DNA from: Bacillota bacterium
Lineage (GTDB): Bacteria > Bacillota > Clostridia > Christensenellales > Aristaeellaceae
Assembly (NCBI GenBank): GCA_023435435.1
Contig: JAEYRW010000036.1
Coordinates: forward strand, 1 to 21,017
Length of the DNA: 21,017 bases
Direction: 5' to 3'
Part shown: positions 7,483-15,202 of the stretch, piece by piece
Layout: each line of letters starts with the position of its first letter
Numbering within the stretch: position 1 is the stretch's first letter
The notes under the pieces: generated by a model
What the model was told of the DNA's origin: nothing
Seen by the model: the letters and a program-made list of their open reading frames with translations, nothing else
Database searches by the model: none
Made by a program: the position numbers and the translations under genes

Positions 7483-7489
7483 CATTCGC

Positions 7490-8602
7490 TCATCGGGCGA
7501 GCGTCCGTCCAATCTTCAACGTGGAAAACAGTCGGCGGGCCGCGCCGGCGAGCAGCGCTTCGGCGTTTTCGATGGCGTATTCCAGCGTGCGCGGGCCGTC
7601 GGTAATGGGCTCGAGGGATGTAAGGCCCATGTCCAAGAACAGCTCCGCGTCCTCTCCCAGTCCGCCCGCGACGGCGATGACAGGGATGCCCCGGGCGAGG
7701 CAGCGCCCGGCAATTCCGGCGGGCACCTTGCCGTAGCGCACCGACTGGCCGTCGAGCCGCCCCTCCCCCGTCACCACCAGGTCGACGCCTTCGAGAAGGG
7801 AATCAAATCTGACCGCGTCGAGCACCGCGTCGATGCCGCGCTTTACCTTGCCGCCCAGCGCCAGCGCCAGGGCGTAGCCCATGCCGCCCGCCGCGCCCGC
7901 ACCGGGGAAGTCGCCCCGGTTTCCGAGAACAGCCGCGTAATTTTCCATGCCCCGTTCGAGCAATGCCAGCTTTTCCGCGTCGGCCCCCTTCTGCGGGCCG
8001 TAGACGTATGTCGCGCCGGAAGGCCCGAGGAGGGGATTCGTCACATCGCAGATGATCGTCATCTCGAGCGCGGGAAGCGCGGAGAGGTCCGCGGAGGCGA
8101 CGCGTCCAAGATCCGCACCGCTGCCCGCGAGAAGCGCACCGTCCGCATCAAGAAAGCGCGCGCCCAAGGCGGCCAGCATGCCCATGCCGCCGTCGTTTGT
8201 GGCGCTGCCGCCGATGGCGATTGAAAACCTGTGCGCGCCGCGCCTGTGCGCATCCGCGATCATCTCGCCCGTGCCGCGCGAACTCGCCCGGAGGGGATCG
8301 AGGGGGCGCGCCAGGGTGATGCCCGAGGCGCGCGACATTTCGATGACGGCGGTTTCGCCGCCGTCGACGAGGCCGTAGCGCGCCTCGACGGGATTGCCCA
8401 GCGGGCCGGTGGCGGTCAGGTCGACATATGCGCCGTGGGCGGCTTCCACAATGGCCTCCAGCGTGCCCTCCCCCCCATCCGCGACGGGCAGGCACACGGT
8501 TTCGCAGCCAAGAACGGCTTCCGCCACGTCCGCGAGGATGCGCGCGGCCTCCCGGGACGTAAGGGACCCCTTGAAAGAATCGGGTGCGAGAAGGATTTTC
8601 AT
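7490..8602 (-). CDS. garK: Glycerate 2-kinase, GarK/GlxK type
   Basis: A 370-residue cytoplasmic kinase that phosphorylates D-glycerate, in this family usually to 2-phosphoglycerate, linking sugar-acid, glyoxylate or serine breakdown to lower glycolysis. Family signatures are clear: the N-terminal APDSFKGS (6-13), VADGGEGT near residue 41, the GGSATNDGGMG loop, the GAGAAGGMG segment and the C-terminal TGEGRLDGQS motif. Length is normal for the family. The ATG at 8602 has GGAGG 7 bases upstream and overlaps the stop codon of the preceding HAD gene as ATGA, so the two genes are coupled. A palindrome follows its stop codon. The gene symbol indicates family, not a verified orthologue. Confidence 0.93.
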   Translation of the reverse strand: MKILLAPDSFKGSLTSREAARILADVAEAVLGCETVCLPVADGGEGTLEAIVEAAHGAYVDLTATGPLGNPVEARYGLVDGGETAVIEMSRASGITLARPLDPLRASSRGTGEMIADAHRRGAHRFSIAIGGSATNDGGMGMLAALGARFLDADGALLAGSGADLGRVASADLSALPALEMTIICDVTNPLLGPSGATYVYGPQKGADAEKLALLERGMENYAAVLGNRGDFPGAGAAGGMGYALALALGGKVKRGIDAVLDAVRFDSLLEGVDLVVTGEGRLDGQSVRYGKVPAGIAGRCLARGIPVIAVAGGLGEDAELFLDMGLTSLEPITDGPRTLEYAIENAEALLAGAARRLFSTLKIGRTLAR

Positions 8603-9384
8603 GCGCGAACCTCCACAAGCGTTTCGATGTCCGCAATGATGCGGGCGATGGCGTGCTCCGTGCATCCGACGGTGATCCGGTCCGCCGCGGCCTTAATCTC
8701 GGGCTCGGCGTTTTTGACCGCGTAGCCGATGTCGGCCATGGATACCAGTGTGACGTCGTTTTCGTAGTCACCCGCGCCCACCGTCAGGCGGATGGTTGAA
8801 TCGTGGGCCTTGAGAAAGCGGAGGCACTCCCCCTTCCCGCTGCCGTGGGTGTGCAGTTCCACGCCGTTTTTGTAGCTGCGGTTGACGGCAAACATGCCCG
8901 GATAGCGATTCCGCACATGCGCGCGCAGAAAGAGCGTTTCCTCAGCTCCCTGATGGAGAAGCACCTTGAACCAGGGTTTTTCAATCTTTCCGAAAACCGC
9001 GGACGGCGCCTTTCCGCCGGCTTTTTCCCACTTGATGCCCTGCCCGAACGAATCGCAGAGGTACATGTCCTCGGTTTGAGGCAAGAGGGCGAGGGCGTCG
9101 AGGACGTCCAGCGTCCCCGCCGGCATGGTGAAGACCGTGCGCTTTTCAAACGTCTCCGGGTCGCAGATCATGGTGCCATTGGCGGCGATGATGGGGGCGT
9201 TGGCATGAAAATCGGTAAATTTGCCGAAGAATTCGGGCGAACGACCGCTTGCGAACGTGAAGCGGCCTCCATTTTCCTGAAAATAGCGGACGGCGTCGCT
9301 GTTTTCCCGGGAAACAACGGGACCGGGCATGGCGAACGTTCCGTCAAAATCCGTGCAGAGAAGGATGCCTTCAAACTTTTTCAT
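8599..9384 (-). CDS. Cof-type HAD-IIB family hydrolase (sugar-phosphate phosphatase-like)
   Basis: A 261-residue cytoplasmic phosphatase of the haloacid dehalogenase superfamily with a C2B-type cap, like Cof/YbiV/YidA enzymes that dephosphorylate sugar phosphates and related small molecules. Motif I is CTDFDGT (nucleophile D12, general acid D14), motif II is in FASGRS, and motif IV is VGAGDYENDVTLV, where Cof proteins usually have GDxxND. The cap with TH-rich and SYKNGVE segments lies between. The ATG at 9384 has GGAGG 6 bases upstream. It is the first gene of a two-gene operon with glycerate kinase, from a strong promoter that leaves a leader of about 13 bases. Pairing with a kinase suggests a role in recycling a phosphorylated intermediate, but the substrate is unknown. 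Confidence 0.9.
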   Translation of the reverse strand: MKKFEGILLCTDFDGTFAMPGPVVSRENSDAVRYFQENGGRFTFASGRSPEFFGKFTDFHANAPIIAANGTMICDPETFEKRTVFTMPAGTLDVLDALALLPQTEDMYLCDSFGQGIKWEKAGGKAPSAVFGKIEKPWFKVLLHQGAEETLFLRAHVRNRYPGMFAVNRSYKNGVELHTHGSGKGECLRFLKAHDSTIRLTVGAGDYENDVTLVSMADIGYAVKNAEPEIKAAADRITVGCTEHAIARIIADIETLVEVRA

Positions 9385-9403
9385 ATGTACCCTCCGTAGC
9401 ATG

Positions 9404-9432
9404 ATGATAGCGCCCGAAGCCGCGCGTGTCAA
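9404..9432 (-). promoter_or_regulatory. Sigma-A promoter for the HAD-glycerate kinase operon
   Basis: On the minus strand there is a perfect TTGACA, a 17-base spacer and TATCAT. Transcription would start near 9397, only about 13 bases before the ATG and just ahead of the GGAGG. The promoter is back to back with the plus-strand promoter at 9456-9484, leaving 23 bases between the two -35 boxes, where one regulator could control both. Confidence 0.75.
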
Positions 9433-9455
9433 CGGAGCGCATGGTAATTCTTGCG

Positions 9456-9484
9456 TTGACGCAGGGTGCATATAATGCTATACT
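9456..9484 (+). promoter_or_regulatory. Sigma-A promoter for the SDR-oxidoreductase operon
   Basis: TTGACG, a 17-base spacer and TATACT. A second TATAAT occurs inside the spacer at 9471-9476 but is only 9 bases from the -35 box. The distance to the SDR start codon is about 30 bases from the predicted transcription start. Confidence 0.75.
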
Positions 9485-9521
9485 TTGGCAAAAGCACACG
9501 GGCAATGAGGGGAATATAAAT

Positions 9522-10286
9522 ATGAAGCATGATTTGTTTTCGCTGCGCGGCAAGGTTGCGGTCGTGACGGGCGGATATCAGGGCATCGGCAGGGTCGTTG
9601 CGGGTTTTCTGGCCGATGCGGGTGCGGACGTCGCCATCTTTGACCTGGCGGACGCGTCCGCGATCGCGGCCGGAATCGCCCGGGACTACGGCGTGCGGGC
9701 AAAGGCGTACATTTGCGACGTGACGAGTCCGGAAGCGGTGCATGCCTCCATCACGGCGGCGGCCGCGGATTTCGGCGGCCTCGACGCGCTGTTCAACAAC
9801 GCGGGCATCTGCATCCACGAAAACGCGCTGGACGTCGCGCCGGAGAAATGGCTGAAGGTGATCGACGTCAATCTCAACGGTGTTTTCTACGTCGCGCGGG
9901 AATTTGCCCGCCATCTTGTGGAAAGCGGGCGCACGGGGAGCATCGTCAACACCGCCTCCATGTCTGGCAGCATCGTGAACGTGCCCCAGGGGCAGGCATC
10001 CTACAACGCGTCCAAGGCGGCGGTGAAGCACCTGACCAAGTCCCTTGCGGTAGAATGGGCGAAAAAGGGCATCCGCGTCAACTCCATCAGCCCCGGCTAC
10101 ATTCGCACGGAGATGACTGGAAACGTCCGGCAGGACTGGCAGGAGCTTTGGGTCAGCTCCATTCCCTTTGGGCGTATGGGAACGCCCGAGGAGCTCGCGG
10201 GCGCGGTCATCTACCTGCTTTCGGACGCGGCAAGCTACACCTCCGGCCACGATCTGGTGATCGACGGCTGCTTTACGGCGGTTTAA
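9522..10286 (+). CDS. Short-chain dehydrogenase/reductase (polyol or sugar dehydrogenase-like)
   Basis: A 254-residue classical SDR of normal length using NAD(H) or NADP(H). The nucleotide-binding glycine motif is TGGYQGIG (16-23), followed by an acidic residue after strand 2 (IFDLAD), which favours NAD. NNAG is at 92-95. The catalytic residues are S148, Y161 and K165 (YNASK), and the family SPGYIRTEM segment follows. The C-terminal TSGHDLVIDGC is typical of the subgroup that includes sorbitol, mannitol and gluconate dehydrogenases; the exact substrate is not readable. The ATG at 9522 follows GAGGGG by about 9 bases, and a 32-codon in-frame extension overlaps the promoter and is rejected. It heads a two-gene operon with an FAD oxidoreductase, divergent from glycerate kinase, which suggests a joint role in oxidising a sugar, polyol or hydroxy acid. 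Confidence 0.92.
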   Translation: MKHDLFSLRGKVAVVTGGYQGIGRVVAGFLADAGADVAIFDLADASAIAAGIARDYGVRAKAYICDVTSPEAVHASITAAAADFGGLDALFNNAGICIHENALDVAPEKWLKVIDVNLNGVFYVAREFARHLVESGRTGSIVNTASMSGSIVNVPQGQASYNASKAAVKHLTKSLAVEWAKKGIRVNSISPGYIRTEMTGNVRQDWQELWVSSIPFGRMGTPEELAGAVIYLLSDAASYTSGHDLVIDGCFTAV

Positions 10287-10287
10287 C

Positions 10288-11538
10288 ATGAAATACATGA
10301 CGCGCACGGAGCGGCTTCCGATTGGCGGCGCGTACGACGTCATCGTCGCGGGCGGCGGGGTCGCGGGCGCGGCCGCGGCGATTTCCGCGCGGCGCGGGGG
10401 CAAGCGCGTGCTGCTGCTTGAAAAGGGCGCGATTCTCGGCGGGCTTGCGACGTCGGGGCTCATTAACTTTTTCGAGCCCATGGACGACGGGCGCGGCCAC
10501 AGGCTGATGGGCGGTCTTTGCGCGGAATTTTTCGTGCGCGCGACGCGCGCGGGATACGACACGGTGCCGGACGAATGGAAGCGCGGCGAGCCGGGCCAGC
10601 AAACAGGGCGGAGGTACGAGAGCCGCTATTCGCATGCGCTGTTCGCGCTGGAACTGACGGAACTGCTCGCTGCCGAGGGCGTTGAGATTCTGTTTGACAC
10701 GCTCATGTCCCAACCGGTCATGGACGGCGGCGTGTGCACGGGGCTCGTCGTAGACGGAAAGTCCGGCAGACAGTTTTTCTCCGCGCGCATGGTGGTGGAC
10801 GCCACGGGCGACGCGGACGTTCTGCACCGCGCGGGCGTGCCCACCGTTCAGGGAAAGAACTTCTTTACTTACATCGGCTTTGCCGTTGACATCGAGCGAT
10901 GCAAAAAGGCGGCGGCGTCCGGGCGGATTGAGGACGCGATTTACCACGTCCACGGCGGGGGCGCGACGCTCTACGGAGACGGGCATCCCGCCGATGTGCG
11001 CCTTTTCGAGGGGACTTCGAACCGGGACGTTTCCGAATACCTCATATTGAACCAGCGCCGGCTGCTCGCGGCCGTGGGCGACCAGGACCGCTTCTCCCGC
11101 GACATCGTGACGCTTCCTGGCATGGCGCAGCTGCGCACCACGCGGCGGATCGACGGTGACCGGACGCTGTATCCCGCGGATGCCGGACGCCGCTTCCCGG
11201 ATTCCATTGGAACCATCGGGTCGTTCGACGAAGCGGATCTTCTTTACGAGGTGCCCTACGGATGCCTTGTGCGAACCGGCTTTCAGAACCTTATCACCTG
11301 CGGGCGAAGCGCGTCCGGCGCGGAGCATGCCTGGGACGTGCTGCGCGTGATCCCGCCCGCGATTTTGACCGGGCAGGCGGCAGGCACGGCCGCGGCGCGG
11401 GCCATCGATGAAGGCGCGCCCATTTACGGAATCGACATGGCGGGCCTGCAGGAGGCGCTCGGGGAGACTGGCGTGCGCATTCATCTTTCCTGTGGGAAGA
11501 CGAAAAAAGATGTGCGGGAACGTGGAATTTCCTGTTGA
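10288..11538 (+). CDS. FAD-dependent oxidoreductase (FAD_oxidored family)
   Basis: A 416-residue flavoprotein with an N-terminal Rossmann fold: DVIVAGGGVAGAAAA with the dinucleotide-binding glycines at 22, 24 and 27, then an acidic residue in LLLEKG. The GGLATSGL segment just after it is characteristic of the PF12831 FAD_oxidored group. A second FAD contact, VVDATGDADV, lies near 170, and the C-terminal ILTGQAAGTAAA segment closes the fold. Members are predicted oxidoreductases, and their substrates are mostly untested. The start lies one base after the SDR stop codon, with only a poor Shine-Dalgarno, so translation is probably coupled. The stop codon overlaps the -35 box of the tRNA promoter downstream. 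The C-terminal 25 residues are polar, contain two cysteines and are probably not catalytic. Confidence 0.9.
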   Translation: MKYMTRTERLPIGGAYDVIVAGGGVAGAAAAISARRGGKRVLLLEKGAILGGLATSGLINFFEPMDDGRGHRLMGGLCAEFFVRATRAGYDTVPDEWKRGEPGQQTGRRYESRYSHALFALELTELLAAEGVEILFDTLMSQPVMDGGVCTGLVVDGKSGRQFFSARMVVDATGDADVLHRAGVPTVQGKNFFTYIGFAVDIERCKKAAASGRIEDAIYHVHGGGATLYGDGHPADVRLFEGTSNRDVSEYLILNQRRLLAAVGDQDRFSRDIVTLPGMAQLRTTRRIDGDRTLYPADAGRRFPDSIGTIGSFDEADLLYEVPYGCLVRTGFQNLITCGRSASGAEHAWDVLRVIPPAILTGQAAGTAAARAIDEGAPIYGIDMAGLQEALGETGVRIHLSCGKTKKDVRERGISC

Positions 11539-11563
11539 CAAGGGCACGGTGGCGTTGTATAAT
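11535..11563 (+). promoter_or_regulatory. Consensus sigma-A promoter of tRNA-Val
   Basis: TTGACA, a 17-base spacer and TATAAT: a perfect consensus promoter. The -35 box overlaps the TGA stop codon of the FAD oxidoreductase gene. Transcription would start about 8 bases before the mature tRNA. Confidence 0.9.
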
Positions 11564-11577
11564 GTAACCTGTCGCGC

Positions 11578-11654
11578 GGGGATATAGCTCAGTTGGTTAG
11601 AGCGTTACGTTGACATCGTAAAGGTCATAGGTTCGAGCCCTACTATCCCCACCA
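11578..11654 (+). tRNA. tRNA-Val (anticodon GAC), CCA encoded
   Basis: A full cloverleaf is visible. The acceptor stem is GGGGATA / TATCCCC, the D-arm GCTC...GAGC, the anticodon stem TTACG / CGTAA with loop TTGACAT (anticodon GAC, reading GTC and GTT codons), and the T-arm CATAGG TTCGAGC CCTACT region contains the TTCGA motif. The discriminator is A and CCA is encoded. It has its own consensus promoter and terminator. Confidence 0.96.
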
Positions 11655-11656
11655 CA

Positions 11657-11690
11657 AAGCCTCACAATGAATTGTGAGGCTTTTCTTCTG
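11657..11690 (+). terminator. Intrinsic terminator of tRNA-Val
   Basis: An 11-bp perfect hairpin (AAGCCTCACAA, loop TGAA, TTGTGAGGCTT) starts 2 bases after the CCA end and is followed by TTCTTCTG after the stem's own TT. It is well placed and strong. Confidence 0.88.
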
Positions 11691-11964
11691 TTTGTACAGC
11701 AGTTCATATCACTTTTTTGATTCCATTCCGCGTGGGCACAAGATATGTAACGTTCATGGGTACGAAAAGTGGGTACGAAGGTAGGCCCACCTCTTCCCCA
11801 TCCCTTTTGCTCGTTCTTTCAGCGCACGGAACTTCGAGAACCTGTTTTGCGCCAATGGGTTGCAAAACAGGCGCGAGGCGGGGTGTTTCGCGATTCATTT
11901 CTCCGCTGTGGGGGCGGGGTGGAAACCATGTGTGCTACATGCAACGACGGACAAGTCGCTTTCC
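11691..11964. other. Gene-free stretch beside tRNA-Val with direct and inverted repeats
   Basis: I see no credible gene here. It contains two direct copies of TGGGTACGAA (11757-11766 and 11770-11779) and a perfect 10-bp inverted repeat CCTGTTTTGC / GCAAAACAGG (11841-11850 and 11862-11871) with an 11-base loop. Closely spaced direct repeats beside a tRNA are reminiscent of integrase arm sites or the edge of an old integrated element, but no integrase or second attachment site is visible. The inverted repeat lacks a U-tract in either direction, so it is a poor terminator for the gtrA-like gene. Confidence 0.4.
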
Positions 11965-12408
11965 CTACGCGTCGTTCGCCACGCCGTCGCAAGCACCCTT
12001 CTTTTTCCGAAAAACCAGATGTTTTCCGAGCACATAATTCAAGACGATGACAATCACCATAATGATCGCTTTGCAGAAAAGTTTGTTCCACCCGAAAACT
12101 TCGACAAGCAGGATCAGGCCGAAATAATCCACAAGTCCCGTGAACCCGCGCGTCGCGAAAAAAGAAAGGAACTCCTTCACAAAGCCCCAGACGCCCGCGG
12201 TTTTACTTTCAAATACCCAAAGTTTGTTGAGAAGGTATCCCACGGTTTTGCTGAGGATCAGCGCCGCAATGTTCGCGATCGTATAGTGGATGTCCAAGAT
12301 GCTGAAAAGCAAATAGAAGGCGGCGAAGTTCGTGACAGAGATTGCACCGCCTGAAATTCCATATTTGATCAGCTCTGCCGTGAAGATTTTTCGAATCAGC
12401 TTTATCAT
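11965..12408 (-). CDS. GtrA family membrane protein (lipid-linked sugar flippase-like)
   Basis: A 147-residue membrane protein of the GtrA/GtcA family (PF04138) with four predicted membrane helices: about residues 16-36 (...YGISGGAISVTNFAAFYLLF), 42-60, 78-105 and 112-132. The family signatures NKLWVF (61-66) and the C-terminal NYVLGKHLVFR are present. GtrA proteins are thought to move polyprenyl-phosphate-linked sugars across the membrane. Its ATG overlaps the stop codon of the GT2 gene as ATGA with no strong Shine-Dalgarno, so it is translated by coupling. It is the last gene of a three-gene operon whose other members make and use such a lipid-linked sugar. The tail (KKKGACDGVANDA) is polar and cytoplasmic. 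Confidence 0.88.
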   Translation of the reverse strand: MIKLIRKIFTAELIKYGISGGAISVTNFAAFYLLFSILDIHYTIANIAALILSKTVGYLLNKLWVFESKTAGVWGFVKEFLSFFATRGFTGLVDYFGLILLVEVFGWNKLFCKAIIMVIVIVLNYVLGKHLVFRKKKGACDGVANDA

Positions 12409-13385
12409 TGTTCGTGCTCACGTTCTTCCGGGGGAATGCCAGAGATTTCCCGTACATGCGCCTCGCTGTACTTGCGCCGAAAGGCAGCTTCCACAATCAT
12501 ATCTCCGATAAAACCGGTGGAAATGGACTGTACACCCAAGATGATGCAAAGAATCCCCAAAATCAGCAGAGGACGCCCTCCGATGCTGTTGCCCAAGAGC
12601 CATAAAACGGTAAGATAGGCGCAAATCACGAACCCAAGAATCAAGGAGATAAGCCCCACTTTTCCAAAAAAGTACATGGGCTTGTCGCTGTATTTCAGCA
12701 GAAACGTGGTCGTCAGGGAATCAAAGAGTCCTCGCAAATAGCGTTTGAATCCGTATTTGGATTTTCCGAATTCCCTCTTGTGGTGCGTCACTGTGATCTC
12801 CGCGATGCGGAAGCCCCATCGGGCAGCGAGCACAGGGATGTAGCGGTGCAGCTCGCCATACAGGTCGATCTGATCCACCACTTCGCGCCGGTATGCCTTA
12901 AAGCCGCAGTTGAAGTCGTGCAGCTTTACGCCGGAAAGCTTTGCGCTCACCGCGTTAAAAAGCTTGGAGGGCAGACGTTTTTCCAGAGGATCCAGGCGAT
13001 TATACTTCCAACCGGATACCACGTCGAAACCTTCGTCCAGTTTCTCGATGAACCGTGGAATTTCCGCCGGGTCGTCCTGAAGATCCGCGTCCATGGTGAT
13101 GACAATGTTGCCCTCCACATGCCGGAACCCCGATTGGAGCGCCGCGGCCTTGCCGAAGTTTTTGCGGAAAGAGATCATACGAATCCGGGCATCCTTTTGC
13201 ATGAGCGACTTGACGACTTTTTCCGAATCGTCAGTGGAGCCGTCGTTGATCAGCCAGATTTCAAAACCGGAAATGAGTCCGCTCTTGACCGCCAGCTCCG
13301 CATTTTGGGTTATCCGCATGTGCAGTTCCTTAAGCGAACCTTCCTCATTGAAAAACGGTATCACAAATGATAAAACTCGATTCAA
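12405..13385 (-). CDS. Family 2 glycosyltransferase, GtrB/CsbB/DPM1-like, with two C-terminal membrane helices
   Basis: A 326-residue polyprenyl-phosphate glycosyltransferase. Residues 1-220 form a GT-A fold: LSFVIPFFNEEGS at the start, the nucleotide-binding INDGSTDDSEKVV segment, and DADLQDDP, which holds the metal-binding DxD-type acidic residues. Two membrane helices follow near 235-262 (FFGKVGLISLILGF...) and 272-298, typical of GtrB, CsbB and YkcC proteins, which load a sugar from a nucleotide onto undecaprenyl phosphate at the inner face. The start is a TTG with AGGAGG 7 bases upstream. The longer ATG start at 13424 would overlap the preceding gene and put the Shine-Dalgarno inside the coding region. 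It is the second gene of the operon with a GT-C transferase upstream and gtrA-like downstream. The sugar cannot be deduced. Confidence 0.9.
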   Translation of the reverse strand: MNRVLSFVIPFFNEEGSLKELHMRITQNAELAVKSGLISGFEIWLINDGSTDDSEKVVKSLMQKDARIRMISFRKNFGKAAALQSGFRHVEGNIVITMDADLQDDPAEIPRFIEKLDEGFDVVSGWKYNRLDPLEKRLPSKLFNAVSAKLSGVKLHDFNCGFKAYRREVVDQIDLYGELHRYIPVLAARWGFRIAEITVTHHKREFGKSKYGFKRYLRGLFDSLTTTFLLKYSDKPMYFFGKVGLISLILGFVICAYLTVLWLLGNSIGGRPLLILGILCIILGVQSISTGFIGDMIVEAAFRRKYSEAHVREISGIPPEEREHEQ

Positions 13386-13408
13386 GTGAAAACCTCCTGT
13401 GCCTCTGC

Positions 13409-15097
13409 TTACACGGAAAACCATAAAACGTTAAAATAGCTGTCCGTATATAGTTTTTGATATGAGGTCAAATTTGTATTTGCGAGAATCTCCGCCACCG
13501 CGGCATCCATATCCTGTGATTTATCGAGAAAGACAACCACTCCGTTCGTGGTATCCTGATCTGCAAGAATGACCGGAAAGGACCCAAAGCTGCTTACATC
13601 CGTCAAATAGACAGCGTCAAACAACATGTATTGCACGAAATCGAGGGCCGTACGATTCACCACGCTGTAAAAGCAGATTGCCACATCGCAGTCGGTTTCC
13701 TCGATCTTTTCGTTGGCCTCGCCCTGATTTTGATACAGGTATTGCACGCTGCCGTCGCGATAGGAAAGGCCTGTGGTCAGCGCAAATATGACGGCCATGA
13801 CAATGGGAAAGACGGCGCGACATTTGAAAAGATGCCCCGCAAGCCACTTGGCGAACAGAAAAATGACGATGACGAGCAGTGGGAGCAGGAAAGAGATATA
13901 CCGCAAATCCTGGTACGGCGCCACGACGACGATCATTAAAAACGTTGCGAGTCCGGCAACGGAAAGAAGGAATGCGGCGATGCGCCCGTCTGTCAAAGCG
14001 AAGCGGCAGCGTTCCAAACGCACGCGGAGGGGTAGAAACGCGCGGGCTTGGGCCTCAGGCACTTTTTCCGAGAAAGCGCGAAACAGCGCCTTAAAAAGCA
14101 CGATGAGCAAGAGCAGCGCCATGGCAAGAAAGAGCCATGTCATTCTGCCGTCAAAGAGCGCCTTTTGGACGATGGACAGGTAATCGGAAAGATGCTCGCG
14201 GATGAGCTGTGCGGTGGACTCTTTGAGATTTGATACGGCCTCAGTTCCGCGAGAACTCCCGATAACGCCTTTTGTGATGGTGACGGGCCAGCAGGCGACC
14301 ATGAGTCCCAATGCGCCCAATACGGTGGCGGCATACGCGAGGGCGGCCTTCCAACCGCGGCGAATCAGTCGGTCGAGGGTAAAAAGCCCCGCCAGAAAAA
14401 AGATGAAAACGATGGAATAATAGTGGGTCATGAAGCACAGGAATGAGAAAACGCCAATCAAGACGAGCCACTTCGCCGGCTTTTCGGCCGAAATATACCG
14501 CAAGTGAAAATAGATCAGACCGAGACTCCACATGGTTAGCATCTCATACATGCGGATAAAGATGACGATGCTTACGGAACCGGCGCTGAACCCCCAAATC
14601 AGGCAAGGCAGCAGGGCCAGCCATTGCTTTTTCTTGCCGAGAAACCATCTGGCGATTAAAAACAAAAATACCTGCGCGACGAAAAAATAGACCATATTCG
14701 GGACGATGCCCAGCCACTTTGAAAATGTTTCCGGGAAAAACGAAAGCACCGTATGCAGAGCCAAATGGAAAAGCGGCGGGTGGACGGAAGAATCGGTCGC
14801 GACGTTTTCCAAAACTGTGGCATAGGAAAAACGCTGATCCGCATGCGCATATAATGAATCCAGAAAATACTGAGATGTCTGCCATACGTCCGTATAGCCG
14901 GATGATTTATAGAGCTTACGCGCATAATACCCGTTGCTGTTCACAAAGGAAGTGATTTCGTCAACGTGAAACCCTTGCTTCTGAACGCCCCAATCGACCA
15001 GAACCAACCCTTGAAGTAGGAGCATGATCGCAAACGCAATCCATATCCTGCGCATCGCGCATTTGCGGCTTGTCTTTTTTGCAGTTGGCTGATTCAC
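13409..15097 (-). CDS. GT-C fold membrane glycosyltransferase (PMT/GT39-like, YkcB/YfhO type)
   Basis: A polytopic membrane protein of about 562 residues. The first helix is near residues 18-36. The first outer loop carries FHVDE (D46, E47), matching the acidic catalytic motif of GT-C transferases, and a later SSVHPPLFH segment around residue 106 matches the HPP-type motif of the PMT/ArnT group. About ten further hydrophobic segments and a C-terminal soluble region of roughly 90 residues follow. Such enzymes use a flipped polyprenyl-phosphate sugar to glycosylate a surface polymer or protein outside the membrane. I chose the GTG at 15097, with AGGAG 10 bases upstream, because it gives a short basic tail before the first helix; the alternative ATG at 15151 leaves a leader of only about 16 bases without a clear Shine-Dalgarno. 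First gene of the glycosylation operon. Confidence 0.82.
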   Translation of the reverse strand: MNQPTAKKTSRKCAMRRIWIAFAIMLLLQGLVLVDWGVQKQGFHVDEITSFVNSNGYYARKLYKSSGYTDVWQTSQYFLDSLYAHADQRFSYATVLENVATDSSVHPPLFHLALHTVLSFFPETFSKWLGIVPNMVYFFVAQVFLFLIARWFLGKKKQWLALLPCLIWGFSAGSVSIVIFIRMYEMLTMWSLGLIYFHLRYISAEKPAKWLVLIGVFSFLCFMTHYYSIVFIFFLAGLFTLDRLIRRGWKAALAYAATVLGALGLMVACWPVTITKGVIGSSRGTEAVSNLKESTAQLIREHLSDYLSIVQKALFDGRMTWLFLAMALLLLIVLFKALFRAFSEKVPEAQARAFLPLRVRLERCRFALTDGRIAAFLLSVAGLATFLMIVVVAPYQDLRYISFLLPLLVIVIFLFAKWLAGHLFKCRAVFPIVMAVIFALTTGLSYRDGSVQYLYQNQGEANEKIEETDCDVAICFYSVVNRTALDFVQYMLFDAVYLTDVSSFGSFPVILADQDTTNGVVVFLDKSQDMDAAVAEILANTNLTSYQKLYTDSYFNVLWFSV

Positions 15098-15173
15098 TTT
15101 TGCTGTTCTCCTGCCGTAAGCGTTTCCCCACCATACGTGGTCGTATTTCATTTAAAGGGTACCAACTTAAATG

Positions 15174-15202
15174 ATTATAGGAGTTCTTTGAAGCAAAGTC
15201 AA
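15174..15202 (-). promoter_or_regulatory. Sigma-A promoter of the glycosylation operon
   Basis: On the minus strand: TTGACT, a 17-base spacer and a perfect TATAAT. Transcription would start near 15167, giving a 5' leader of about 70 bases to the GTG start. Confidence 0.82.

Noticed and set aside
9471..9476. TATAAT as the -10 box of the SDR operon
   Set aside because: It is only 9 bases from TTGACG and has no other -35 at the right distance; TATACT at 9479-9484 has a 17-base spacer.
10273..11547. 424-codon minus-strand frame opposite the FAD oxidoreductase
   Set aside because: The plus strand carries the dinucleotide-binding motif and family segments; the minus frame has an Arg/Ala/His-rich translation with no recognisable domain.
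11704..11898. 64-codon minus-strand frame beside tRNA-Val
   Set aside because: It has no ribosome binding site or recognisable domain and covers the direct repeats; it is treated as noncoding.
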